NCBI GenBank assembly: GCA_035299585.1
Contig: DATGWF010000045.1
Location: forward strand, 1 to 6,802
Direction of reading: 5' to 3'
DNA from: DATGWF01 sp035299585
Lineage (GTDB): Bacteria; Actinomycetota; Actinomycetes; Actinomycetales; Microbacteriaceae
DNA: 6,802 bases
The stretch's first letter is position 1; each line of letters begins with the position of its first letter. Below the pieces are notes generated by a model. The model saw nothing but the letters and a program-made list of their open reading frames with translations, ran no database searches and was not told the DNA's origin. Shown piece after piece: positions 1-5,782 of this stretch. Position numbers and translations under genes: made by a program.

Positions 1-318
1 GGAGATGGCGTCGATTTCGATGAGCGCGGCATAGGCGACGACGCGCTCCGTTGGTTGCACGCTCAGACTCGGGCGACCAGCGCCTCCGGATGAGCTACCG
101 GGGGCTTCGGTCACGTATCCCAGTTCAGAGAGTTCCCGCACCAGCGCGGAGATGGTTGATCGGTTGAGACCGGTGCGCGTGGTCAGCGCGGATCGCGGAA
201 TCTGCCCCTCGTCGTGAATGATCGAGAGCACCGTCGCAAGGTTGTGTTGCCGCAAGTGCCCGGCGCTTCGGCCAGCGGCGTCGTCCGCGCCGCGTGTCGA
301 TTCGCCGTCCAGAGCCAT
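1..318 (-). CDS. ROK-family transcriptional regulator, N-terminal part (cut by window edge)
   Basis: Reading the minus strand from ATG at 318 gives 106 codons open to the window edge; most of the sugar-binding ROK domain lies outside. The visible part is a winged helix-turn-helix (about residues 22-75): HLRQHNLATVLSIIHDEG, then the recognition helix TGLNRSTISALVRELSELG, then a wing and a Gly-rich linker ending GRPS, as in XylR/NagC-type ROK repressors. In-frame extension is blocked by a TAG at 330-328. No Shine-Dalgarno precedes the ATG, so it may be leaderless. It is transcribed away from the xylose importer genes. Known parallel: in Streptomyces coelicolor a ROK gene (rok7B7) sits beside xylFGH. 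I infer that this protein controls the importer and possibly the whole locus. Its ligand cannot be judged because the effector domain is missing. The family call is firm; the xylose role is inference from context. Confidence 0.88.
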   Translation of the reverse strand, partial: MALDGESTRGADDAAGRSAGHLRQHNLATVLSIIHDEGQIPRSALTTRTGLNRSTISALVRELSELGYVTEAPGSSSGGAGRPSLSVQPTERVVAYAALIEIDAIS

Positions 319-324
319 GCGCCA

Positions 325-352
325 AGGCTACCGCGCATGCCCCTGAACGCAA
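325..352 (-). promoter_or_regulatory. Possible leaderless promoter of the partial ROK gene
   Basis: On the minus strand, TAGCCT (330-325, fits TAnnnT) is followed by six bases and then the ATG at 318, so transcription would begin at or next to the A of the start codon. A weak -35-like TTGCGT lies 16 bp upstream (352-347). Absence of a Shine-Dalgarno supports a leaderless mRNA, which is common in Actinobacteria. The -35 match is poor, so this is a candidate only. Confidence 0.35.
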
Positions 353-380
353 GGGCCGAAGCCGTCGGTGAAGAGCGGAT

Positions 381-394
381 GTTCGTTACCGAAC
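381..394. promoter_or_regulatory. Small palindrome in the divergent control region (possible secondary operator)
   Basis: GTTCG-TTAC-CGAAC is an inverted repeat with 5-bp arms and a 4-bp spacer. It lies about 30 bp from the main palindrome, on the side of the ROK gene. Its outer GTT/AAC resembles the main operator, but arm sequence and spacing differ (14 bp rather than 15 bp overall). It could be a second regulator site or chance. Confidence 0.25.
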
Positions 395-422
395 CGTGAC
401 CGCGGCGCGCTTGCATCGATTT

Positions 423-437
423 GTTGTCTGTGACAAC
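423..437. promoter_or_regulatory. Putative ROK/XylR operator upstream of the importer operon
   Basis: GTTGTC-TGT-GACAAC is a perfect inverted repeat with 6-bp arms and a 3-bp spacer, sitting between the divergent ROK and xylF genes. The site at 5749-5763 in front of xylA has the same GTTG-N7-CAAC skeleton. Both also carry AATAA directly next to GTTG (here on the minus strand, 442-438). XylR-type ROK repressors are known to bind palindromes with GTT/AAC-containing arms. Assigning this site to the two ROK proteins here is inference. No convincing -35/-10 pair for xylF could be picked out around it. Confidence 0.7.
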
Positions 438-487
438 TTATTGCTCAGGGCTGCAAGGCCTGCACTCAATGGAGAGTCGACAGATTC

Positions 488-507
488 TCCTCTTGAAATC
501 GAGAGGG
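488..507 (+). promoter_or_regulatory. Leader hairpin covering the xylF ribosome binding site
   Basis: Bases 488-495 (TCCTCTTG) can pair with 500-507 (CGAGAGGG) around an AAAT loop, giving an 8-bp stem with two G-U pairs. The right arm contains AGAGGG (502-507), the only plausible Shine-Dalgarno for the TTG start at 515 (spacing 7). The ribosome binding site and a CCTCT anti-SD are thus in one small hairpin. This could damp translation or make it conditional. Pairing is seen in the sequence; function is inferred. Confidence 0.45.
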
Positions 508-514
508 AACCGAA

Positions 515-1567
515 TTGAAGAAATCAGTAGTGATTTCCGCACTCGGCTTGGTTGCAGCTTCGGCGCTGCTGCTGACCGGTTGTAGCGGAGCATCCAACGG
601 TGGCGGAAACGCTGCCGCAAAGCGCGCGTGTGTGATCCTTCCGGACACCGAGTCGTCGCCGCGTTGGGAATCGATGGACCGTCCGCAGCTCGAGAAGGCT
701 CTGACCGACGCTGGCTTCGAGACCGACGTCCAGAACGCACAGGGTGACACCTCGAAGTTCGCGACCATCGCAGACCAGCAGCTCTCGAAGGGCTGCGGCG
801 TTATGGTCATCACCGACCTTCAGGGCGCCGGTGTGGCCGTCGCTGAGAAGGCAAAGAAGCAGGGCATCCCGGTCATTGCATACGACCGTCCGCTCGCTGG
901 TGCTGACTACTACGTCTCGTTCGACAACAACAAGGTCGGCGCGCTCGAGGGTGAGTGCATCGTCGACGGCCTCAAGGCCGCTGGCAAGGACCCGGCGACC
1001 GCTTCGGTCGTCTACGTCGGTGGAGACCCCGCAGACGGCAACGCCAAGATGTTCAAGGACGGCGCTGTCTCGGTCATGGAAGCTGCTGGCATCAAGCCCG
1101 CCGCTGAGACCCCCGGCACCTGGGACGGCTCGAAGGCTGGAACCGCTTTCGAGCAGGCCTACACCACCCTCGCTGGCAACATCGACGCTGTGTGGGTCGC
1201 CAACGACACCAACGCTGCTGCAGTGATCGCTGTCCTCGACAAGAACGGCAAGACCGTTCCGGTTTCGGGTCAGGACGCTTCGGTTGCCGGTCTCCAGAAC
1301 GTCCTCCTCGGCAAGCAGACCTGCACGGTCTACAAGCCGGTTGCTGACGAGGCAAAGGCCGCTTCGGACGTCATCATCTCGCTCCTCAAGGGTGAGAAGC
1401 CGAGCGCTGACAAGAAGCTTGACGACGGCACCCCGTACATCGCGGTTGTCCCGATCAAGGTCGGCCCGGAGAAGGTTGTTGACGTGGTCAAGGCTGGCGA
1501 CGCAAAGGCTGCAGACATCTGCACCGACGCAGTTGCTGAGGCCTGCGCCAAGTACGGCGTCAAGTAA
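515..1567 (+). CDS. xylF: Xylose ABC transporter substrate-binding lipoprotein
   Basis: A 350-residue periplasmic-binding-protein-like lipoprotein that captures sugar outside the membrane and delivers it to the permease encoded two genes downstream. Residues 1-22 are a lipoprotein signal peptide: MKKS, a hydrophobic stretch, then lipobox LTGC with Cys23 as the lipidated residue, followed by a Ser/Gly/Asn-rich tether. The mature part has the two-lobed type 1 sugar-binding fold. Xylose-family hallmarks include AYDRP (122-126), SFDNNKVG (about 135-142), VGGDPADGNA (about 168-177), WVANDTN (about 227-233) and SGQDA (about 251-255), matching XylF rather than ribose- or galactose-binding proteins. 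The start is TTG at 515, with AGAGGG seven bases upstream; an ATG at 469 is out of frame. First gene of the importer operon. Codons look strongly optimised, consistent with a binding protein made in excess. Xylose as substrate is supported by xylA nearby; other pentoses cannot be excluded. Confidence 0.93.
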   Translation: MKKSVVISALGLVAASALLLTGCSGASNGGGNAAAKRACVILPDTESSPRWESMDRPQLEKALTDAGFETDVQNAQGDTSKFATIADQQLSKGCGVMVITDLQGAGVAVAEKAKKQGIPVIAYDRPLAGADYYVSFDNNKVGALEGECIVDGLKAAGKDPATASVVYVGGDPADGNAKMFKDGAVSVMEAAGIKPAAETPGTWDGSKAGTAFEQAYTTLAGNIDAVWVANDTNAAAVIAVLDKNGKTVPVSGQDASVAGLQNVLLGKQTCTVYKPVADEAKAASDVIISLLKGEKPSADKKLDDGTPYIAVVPIKVGPEKVVDVVKAGDAKAADICTDAVAEACAKYGVK

Positions 1568-1578
1568 TCCAACGCGTG

Positions 1579-1616
1579 CGGGTGTTGCGTATCGGTTCGC
1601 CGGTGCGCAACACCCG
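1579..1616 (+). other. Long intercistronic hairpin between xylF and xylG
   Basis: CGGGTGTTGCG (1579-1589) pairs perfectly with CGCAACACCCG (1606-1616). The stem continues inward through T-G, A-T, T-G and CGG/CCG pairs to a TTCG tetraloop (1596-1599), about 17 bp in all. No T-run follows, so it is not a typical intrinsic terminator. Hairpins after the binding-protein gene of ABC operons are known to stabilise the upstream message or cause partial termination, so binding protein exceeds membrane components. I infer that role here. Confidence 0.75.
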
Positions 1617-1658
1617 TCGCATTCCCCGACCACCCACCACAAGATTTGAGGACGCATC

Positions 1659-2411
1659 GTGACTGAGCCACTCATTAAGCTCTCTGGGGTTACCAAGAGC
1701 TTTGGCCCTGTCGACGTGCTGCGTGGAGTCGATTTCGAGGCATATGCGGGCAAGGTCACCGCACTCGTCGGCGATAACGGAGCAGGCAAGTCGACGCTCA
1801 TTAAAGGACTTTCGGGCGTGCAGCCCTACGACTCTGGAAAAGTGACGTTCGAGGGTAAGGACGTGCACCTCACCAACCCGCGCCAGGCGGCTGCGCTCGG
1901 CATCGAGGTCGTCTACCAGGATCTTGCTCTGTGCGAGAACCTCGACATCGTGCAGAACATGTTTCTCGGTCGCGAAGAGACCCTGACCGGGACGCTCGAC
2001 GAAGCCGCTATGGAGTTCCAGGCCGTGAAGGCCTTGCAGTCGCTCTCGGTTCGCACCGTGAAGTCGGTCCGGCAAAAGGTGTCATCGCTGTCGGGTGGTC
2101 AGCGCCAGACCGTTGCCATCGCTCGTTCGGTGTTGCGCAACGCGAAAATGGTCATCCTCGACGAGCCGACCGCCGCGCTCGGTGTCGCGCAGACGGAGCA
2201 GGTTCTGAACCTGGTCCGCCGCCTCGCCGACAACGGCCTCGCTGTCGTCATCATTAGCCACAATCTCGTTGACGTCTTCCAGGTCAGCGACTACATCAGC
2301 GTCCTCTACCTCGGTCAGATGACTGCCCACATCGAAACGGCCAAGACCAACCAGGCCGATGTCGTGGGATACATCACCGGAAGCAAGACCCTCGAAGGAG
2401 CGTCCGCATGA
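1659..2411 (+). CDS. xylG: Xylose ABC transporter ATP-binding protein (single domain)
   Basis: A 250-residue ATPase that powers the importer from the cytoplasmic face. All nucleotide-binding motifs are intact: Walker A GDNGAGKST (38-46), Q-loop Q87 in VVYQD, signature LSGGQRQ (144-150), Walker B MVILDEP (164-170, Glu169) and H-loop His201 in IISHN. The start is GTG at 1659 with GAGGA at 1648-1652, six bases away. E. coli XylG is about twice this length, with two fused ATPase domains; this protein is one domain and should work as a homodimer, as in the short XylG proteins of Streptomyces. It follows xylF by 91 bp holding a hairpin, and its TGA overlaps the ATG of the permease gene (ATGA), indicating translational coupling. 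Family and role are firm; sugar specificity comes from the neighbours. Confidence 0.94.
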   Translation: MTEPLIKLSGVTKSFGPVDVLRGVDFEAYAGKVTALVGDNGAGKSTLIKGLSGVQPYDSGKVTFEGKDVHLTNPRQAAALGIEVVYQDLALCENLDIVQNMFLGREETLTGTLDEAAMEFQAVKALQSLSVRTVKSVRQKVSSLSGGQRQTVAIARSVLRNAKMVILDEPTAALGVAQTEQVLNLVRRLADNGLAVVIISHNLVDVFQVSDYISVLYLGQMTAHIETAKTNQADVVGYITGSKTLEGASA

Positions 2412-3637
2412 GCAACCAGTCCTTGAGCTCGGGTCATGAGGGCAACCTGCGCGACCAGTTCACCGCGTACGTGCAGCGCGTCCGCGGCGGCGAGATGGGG
2501 TCGCTCCCGGCGCTGTCCGCCCTCGTCGCCCTCGGCATCCTGTTCTCTTCGCTGAGCCCGTACTTCCTCACGAACCTGAACTTCGCGAATCTCTTCACCC
2601 AAGCCGCTCAGCTCGCGGTGCTCGCGATGGGACTCGTGTTTGTGCTGTTGCTCGCCGAGATCGATTTGTCGGCCGGTGTAACCGGTGCAACCGGCATGGG
2701 CATCTTCGTCATCCTGACCCTGCGCATGGGCTGGGATCCGGTGCTCGCGCTCGTCGTCTCGTTTGTGTTCGGTGTGCTCGTCGGTGCTCTCATCGGCTTC
2801 TTCGTCGCCCGAGTCGGCGTGCCCTCGTTCGTCATCACGCTCGGTTTGTTCCTCGGTTTCCAGGGTGTCCTGCTCATCATGCTCGGCGACGGCGGCATCT
2901 TCCGCGTCGACGTCGAGTGGATCAAGGCCATCCAGAACGAAAACCTTCCCGCCTGGGGTGGTTGGACGCTTCTCGGCATCGTTGTGGTCGTGAGCCTGCT
3001 CATGGGGCTGTGGGACCGCAGTCGTCGCGCTCGCGCCGGTCTTGTGAACAAGCCGATTTCGATTCTCTGGATTAAGGTCCTCGCGACGATCGTCATCGGC
3101 GGCATCGCGGTGTACATCCTGAACGAGAACCGCAGCGTGTCAATCAAGCCCATTTCGGGCGTTCCGATTGTCATCCCGGTCGTCATCGCCATCCTCTTCA
3201 TCGGCACGTTCGTGCTCGACCGCACCCGGTACGGTCGACACCTGTACGCCGTCGGTGGCAACCCCGAGGCTGCGCGTCGCGCCGGCATCAAGGTGGCGAT
3301 GGTCCGGGTGACCGCGTTCATGATCTGCTCCGGCCTCGCGGTGTTCTCGGGACTGCTGCAGACCAGCCGCCTCGGAACCGTCGAGTCAACCGCCGGTCGG
3401 ACCATTGTGCTCACCGCGGTCGCGGCTGCCGTGGTCGGTGGCGTCAGCCTCTTCGGTGGTCGCGGTCGCCTGTCGAACGCCATCGTCGGTGCCTTCGTGC
3501 TCGCCATGATCGACAACGGCCTCGGCCTCATCGGTCTGCCGGCGGGAATCAACTTCCTCGTCACCGGTGGTGTGCTCGCCGCAGCGGCCACCATCGACGC
3601 CCTGTCGCGCAAGCGTTCGGGCGGCGCGAGAACCTAG
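2408..3637 (+). CDS. xylH: Xylose ABC transporter permease
   Basis: A 409-residue integral membrane protein forming the sugar channel. After a polar N-terminus of about 33 residues come roughly ten or more hydrophobic segments, for example near 35-53, 66-85, 112-134, 140-158, 185-203, 222-240, 252-270, 299-317, 332-350, 355-376 and 380-398. The cytoplasmic loop GRHLYAVGGNPEAARRAGI (277-295) is the conserved ATPase-docking segment of the ribose/xylose permease family (RbsC/XylH). AEIDLSAG (83-90) is another family motif. The linker around 203-216 is rich in Arg (DRSRRARA) and probably cytoplasmic. The ATG at 2408 overlaps the xylG stop, so translation is probably coupled. It is the last gene of the importer operon and is followed 14 bp later by a hairpin terminator. 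Length is normal for XylH, which is longer than RbsC. Confidence 0.93.
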   Translation: MSNQSLSSGHEGNLRDQFTAYVQRVRGGEMGSLPALSALVALGILFSSLSPYFLTNLNFANLFTQAAQLAVLAMGLVFVLLLAEIDLSAGVTGATGMGIFVILTLRMGWDPVLALVVSFVFGVLVGALIGFFVARVGVPSFVITLGLFLGFQGVLLIMLGDGGIFRVDVEWIKAIQNENLPAWGGWTLLGIVVVVSLLMGLWDRSRRARAGLVNKPISILWIKVLATIVIGGIAVYILNENRSVSIKPISGVPIVIPVVIAILFIGTFVLDRTRYGRHLYAVGGNPEAARRAGIKVAMVRVTAFMICSGLAVFSGLLQTSRLGTVESTAGRTIVLTAVAAAVVGGVSLFGGRGRLSNAIVGAFVLAMIDNGLGLIGLPAGINFLVTGGVLAAAATIDALSRKRSGGART

Positions 3638-3651
3638 GCGCAAATTATCGC

Positions 3652-3681
3652 AAGGGCCCGGCTGGAACCAGTCGGGCCCTT
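3652..3681. terminator. Shared hairpin terminator between convergent operons
   Basis: AAGGGCCCG (3652-3660) and CGGGCCCTT (3673-3681) form a perfect 9-bp stem around a 12-base loop. The hairpin lies in the 46-bp gap between the stop of xylH (3635-3637) and the stop of the convergent epimerase gene (3684-3686). It can fold in either transcript. Neither side has a long U-tract, though the minus strand continues into an A/T-rich stretch (GCGATAATTTG). Position and strength make bidirectional termination the best reading. Confidence 0.8.
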
Positions 3682-3683
3682 CG

Positions 3684-4565
3684 TCACCTGTGGGCCGTGA
3701 CGCGAACGCCCCACTCGATTGTGACCGAGGCGCCCGGTTCGAGCCAGCGCAACCCATCGCCGCTGGCGAGCGCGTTCGCGGGCGCGGTCATCGGCTCAAC
3801 GGCGATCGCCGGCCCGCCGCGGTGGAGCAGGCTTGAGGTCGGGGGCCGGAAGACTTGAACGACGCCGCACTGCACGTCCGCCCATACGTCGATGCGAGCG
3901 GTGTCGGAGGCGAGCGAGGCAATGGTCGCCTGGTCCAGATCGTCGCGGCGGAAGGCGTGGTCGACGTCGATGTGTTCAAGCGGGGTGGGCTCGCGGAAAT
4001 CGAACGCCGTGCCGGTCACGTCGCGTTCGCCCACCGGAATCATCTGCTCGTCGCACTCCAGGACCGTACTTGCACCGAGCTCGAATCGGAGCGATTCCGG
4101 TGTCCCCGGGAGCGCGATGTACGGATGCGAGCCAAAGGCCCAGGGGGCCGGGCGGTCGCCGAGATTGGTGAAGGTTGACCGCGTCGCACACTCGCCCGCT
4201 CGCAGCGCGAAGCTCAGCTCGCACTCGATGGCCCAGGGGTAGCCTGCGCTCGGGTCGAGGCGCCCTCGAAGGGTCGCGGTGCCCGGGCCAGGCTCGGCGG
4301 TGAACTCGACCGAGCCAAGGAGGCCGTGGATGGCATTGTTGCGCGCCGGCTCGGTGATGTCGAAACGTCGCTCGATGTCACCGTCCATCCAGCGTCCGTC
4401 ACGCAGCCGGTTCGGCCAGGGGAAGAGCTGGTCGCCGGCGGCATACTCCGGTTCGATGTCGCGCGTGTCCGGCATCACCCAGAGCCCGTCGAGGCGACAG
4501 CCTCGAATGCGAGCGCCGAGCTCGTCGATAGCGAGCACGTCGTCGCCTCGCGTGATCTCAATCAT
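3684..4565 (-). CDS. Aldose 1-epimerase (sugar mutarotase)
   Basis: A 293-residue cytoplasmic enzyme of the GalM/YihR-like aldose 1-epimerase family, interconverting alpha and beta anomers of aldoses. Family motifs appear in order: FPWPNRLRDGRW (48-59), NNAIHGLLG with His80, GSHPYIAL with His147, and AVEPMTAPANAL with Glu257. The two His and the Glu match the catalytic and binding residues of the family. The start is ATG at 4565, preceded by GGGAGGA five bases away on the minus strand. A longer reading from 4778 has no family similarity in its first 71 residues and overlaps the ROK gene, so it was not used. The ATG overlaps the TGA of the upstream ROK gene (ATGA). XylA acts on the alpha-pyranose, so a mutarotase fits a xylose operon. 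The substrate could equally be glucose or galactose; no substrate-specific residue was identified. Confidence 0.9.
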   Translation of the reverse strand: MIEITRGDDVLAIDELGARIRGCRLDGLWVMPDTRDIEPEYAAGDQLFPWPNRLRDGRWMDGDIERRFDITEPARNNAIHGLLGSVEFTAEPGPGTATLRGRLDPSAGYPWAIECELSFALRAGECATRSTFTNLGDRPAPWAFGSHPYIALPGTPESLRFELGASTVLECDEQMIPVGERDVTGTAFDFREPTPLEHIDVDHAFRRDDLDQATIASLASDTARIDVWADVQCGVVQVFRPPTSSLLHRGGPAIAVEPMTAPANALASGDGLRWLEPGASVTIEWGVRVTAHR

Positions 4566-5728
4566 GCGTGTCCTCCCTCGAGCACCGGGAGCCGCTCCGC
4601 GATGAGTTCGGCGGCACCGATGGTGATGGCGTTCGTTCCGAGTTGTGCTGTCCGTACGTCGACCCCCGCTCCAACGGGATGAAGCGCGGAGTCTCGAATC
4701 GCCCCCGCGAGCCAACCGGGTCGCGCGAGTTCGAGCGCACTCAGATAGCCGCCGAGAACGATGCGTTCCGGATTGCACACGTTCACGAGCGAACGGAGGC
4801 CCAGCGCGAGCACATCGAGCTGCGCATCGACCTCGGCTCGGACTTCCGGCCTCGCGAGCTCGCCGGTCTCGAAACGGTCGACGAAGTGGCGTCCGAGTAG
4901 GCGCTCCATTCGGCGCTTGCTCACGAGCTGCTCGAGGGTCTGTTCGTGCGCGGGACCCCGCGCATTAATGACCGCGTGACCCCACTCGCCAGCGAAACCG
5001 TTCGCTCCGAGGATGCGCGATCCGCCACTGAACATGCTCGCGCCGATGCCACTCGAACCGCCGTTGACGAACACGAAATCACTCGCCGAGCTCGCGGCAC
5101 CCCAAGAGCGTTCGGCGAGAGCGCCACATGCGGCGTCGTTTGCGGCACGAGCGGGAAGTCCGAACACCGACTCGGCGGCCGATGCCAACGACACCTCCCG
5201 CCAGCCGAGGTGCGGGGCATTCCGCACAACGCCGTCCGAATCCACGAGCCCGGGTACGGCGATGCCGACTCCAATCGGGGTGAGCTCGGAAGCGTCGGCG
5301 AGGAGGTCGTCGAGAACGCGATGGGCGGCGTTGAGGTAGCCCTGCGGGCTGAGCGATGGTTCGGCATCAATCACCCGCCGCGCTCGAATGTCACCACCGA
5401 TTCCGACAACGGCACACTCGAGGCTGTCAATTTCTGGGGAGATCGCCAAAATGACGCGATCGGTCGTGACGTGCACGACCGGGCTTGGGCGCCCGGGGCC
5501 TTCCGCGGTTCCGTCGAGGGCGCTCACCCAGCCCTCGCCCGAGAGTTGCGCCAGGACTGCGCCTATTGTGGACCGGTTCAAACCGGTCTCTTCGGTGAGG
5601 GCCGCGCGCGCGATCGGTCCACGATGCCGGACGAGCTCGAGAACGCGCGCGAGGTTTGCCGCCCGGAGTTGTTCGGTCGCTTTGGGCTGGCGCGGTTCGG
5701 CCGCCAATGTGCTCGCTGGCTCTGGCAC
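4562..5728 (-). CDS. xylR: ROK-family transcriptional regulator, XylR-like
   Basis: A 388-residue repressor-type ROK protein. Residues about 18-75 are a winged helix-turn-helix with recognition helix TGLNRSTIGAVLAQLSGEG, followed by linker GPGRPSP (77-83). From about 92 on is the ROK sugar-kinase-like domain: AVPGLVDSDG (157-166), ANDAACGAL (196-204, with the conserved Asn-Asp), GGSSGIGASM (223-232), GANGFAGEWGH (241-251) and NPERIVLGG (319-327). The usual zinc-binding CxCGxxGCxE after ExGH is absent: the region reads GHAVINARGPAHEQTLEQLV, with no cysteine and a short deletion. The start is GTG at 5728 with GGAGGG just upstream; an ATG at 5730 is out of frame, and TAA at 5758-5756 closes the frame upstream. 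It is divergent from xylA across 54 bp holding a palindrome and co-transcribed with the epimerase gene. Xylose-responsive repression of xylA and of itself is inferred. Confidence 0.88.
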   Translation of the reverse strand: MPEPASTLAAEPRQPKATEQLRAANLARVLELVRHRGPIARAALTEETGLNRSTIGAVLAQLSGEGWVSALDGTAEGPGRPSPVVHVTTDRVILAISPEIDSLECAVVGIGGDIRARRVIDAEPSLSPQGYLNAAHRVLDDLLADASELTPIGVGIAVPGLVDSDGVVRNAPHLGWREVSLASAAESVFGLPARAANDAACGALAERSWGAASSASDFVFVNGGSSGIGASMFSGGSRILGANGFAGEWGHAVINARGPAHEQTLEQLVSKRRMERLLGRHFVDRFETGELARPEVRAEVDAQLDVLALGLRSLVNVCNPERIVLGGYLSALELARPGWLAGAIRDSALHPVGAGVDVRTAQLGTNAITIGAAELIAERLPVLEGGHA

Positions 5729-5748
5729 ATTCCCTCCGAATGTAATAA

Positions 5749-5763
5749 GTTGCTGTTAGCAAC
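5749..5763. promoter_or_regulatory. Putative XylR operator between the ROK gene and xylA
   Basis: GTTGCT-GTT-AGCAAC is a perfect inverted repeat with 6-bp arms and a 3-bp spacer, at the centre of the 54-bp gap between divergent start codons. It has the same GTTG-N7-CAAC skeleton as the site at 423-437, plus the same AATAA flank (5744-5748). TGTAAT (5741-5746) just before it resembles a -10 for xylA, placing the operator at the transcription start; no good -35 accompanies it. One bound repressor here could block both directions. Confidence 0.75.
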
Positions 5764-5771
5764 ATACTCGC

Positions 5772-5778
5772 AAGGAGG
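5772..5778 (+). promoter_or_regulatory. Strong ribosome binding site of xylA
   Basis: AAGGAGG lies four bases before the ATG at 5783 and is close to a perfect anti-16S match. It contrasts with the weaker, hairpin-covered site of xylF, and it fixes the xylA start. Confidence 0.8.
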
Positions 5779-5782
5779 CGAA

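Noticed and set aside
423..437. Reading the TGTGACA within the palindrome as a CRP/GlxR-type site
   Set aside because: Only one half resembles such a site. The symmetry centre and spacing fit the GTTG-N7-CAAC palindrome repeated before xylA much better.
524..1801. Long minus-strand open frame of 425 residues opposite xylF and the start of xylG
   Set aside because: It is the antisense shadow of strongly GC3-biased genes, has low-complexity Val/Leu/Asp-rich content without recognisable motifs, and crosses an operon with intact motifs on the other strand.
2608..3612. Minus-strand open frame of 334 residues opposite xylH
   Set aside because: Its Arg/Thr/Pro/Met-rich composition is typical of the complement of a hydrophobic membrane protein gene; no family motif or ribosome binding site was seen.
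4566..4778. N-terminal extension of the epimerase back to an ATG at 4778
   Set aside because: The extra 71 residues are Arg-rich, lie inside the ROK coding sequence and resemble no epimerase. The ATG at 4565 has a good ribosome binding site and an ATGA junction.
5728..5730. ATG at 5730 as the start of the complete ROK gene
   Set aside because: It is in a different frame from the ROK domain. The GTG at 5728 is in frame and follows a GGAGGG site.
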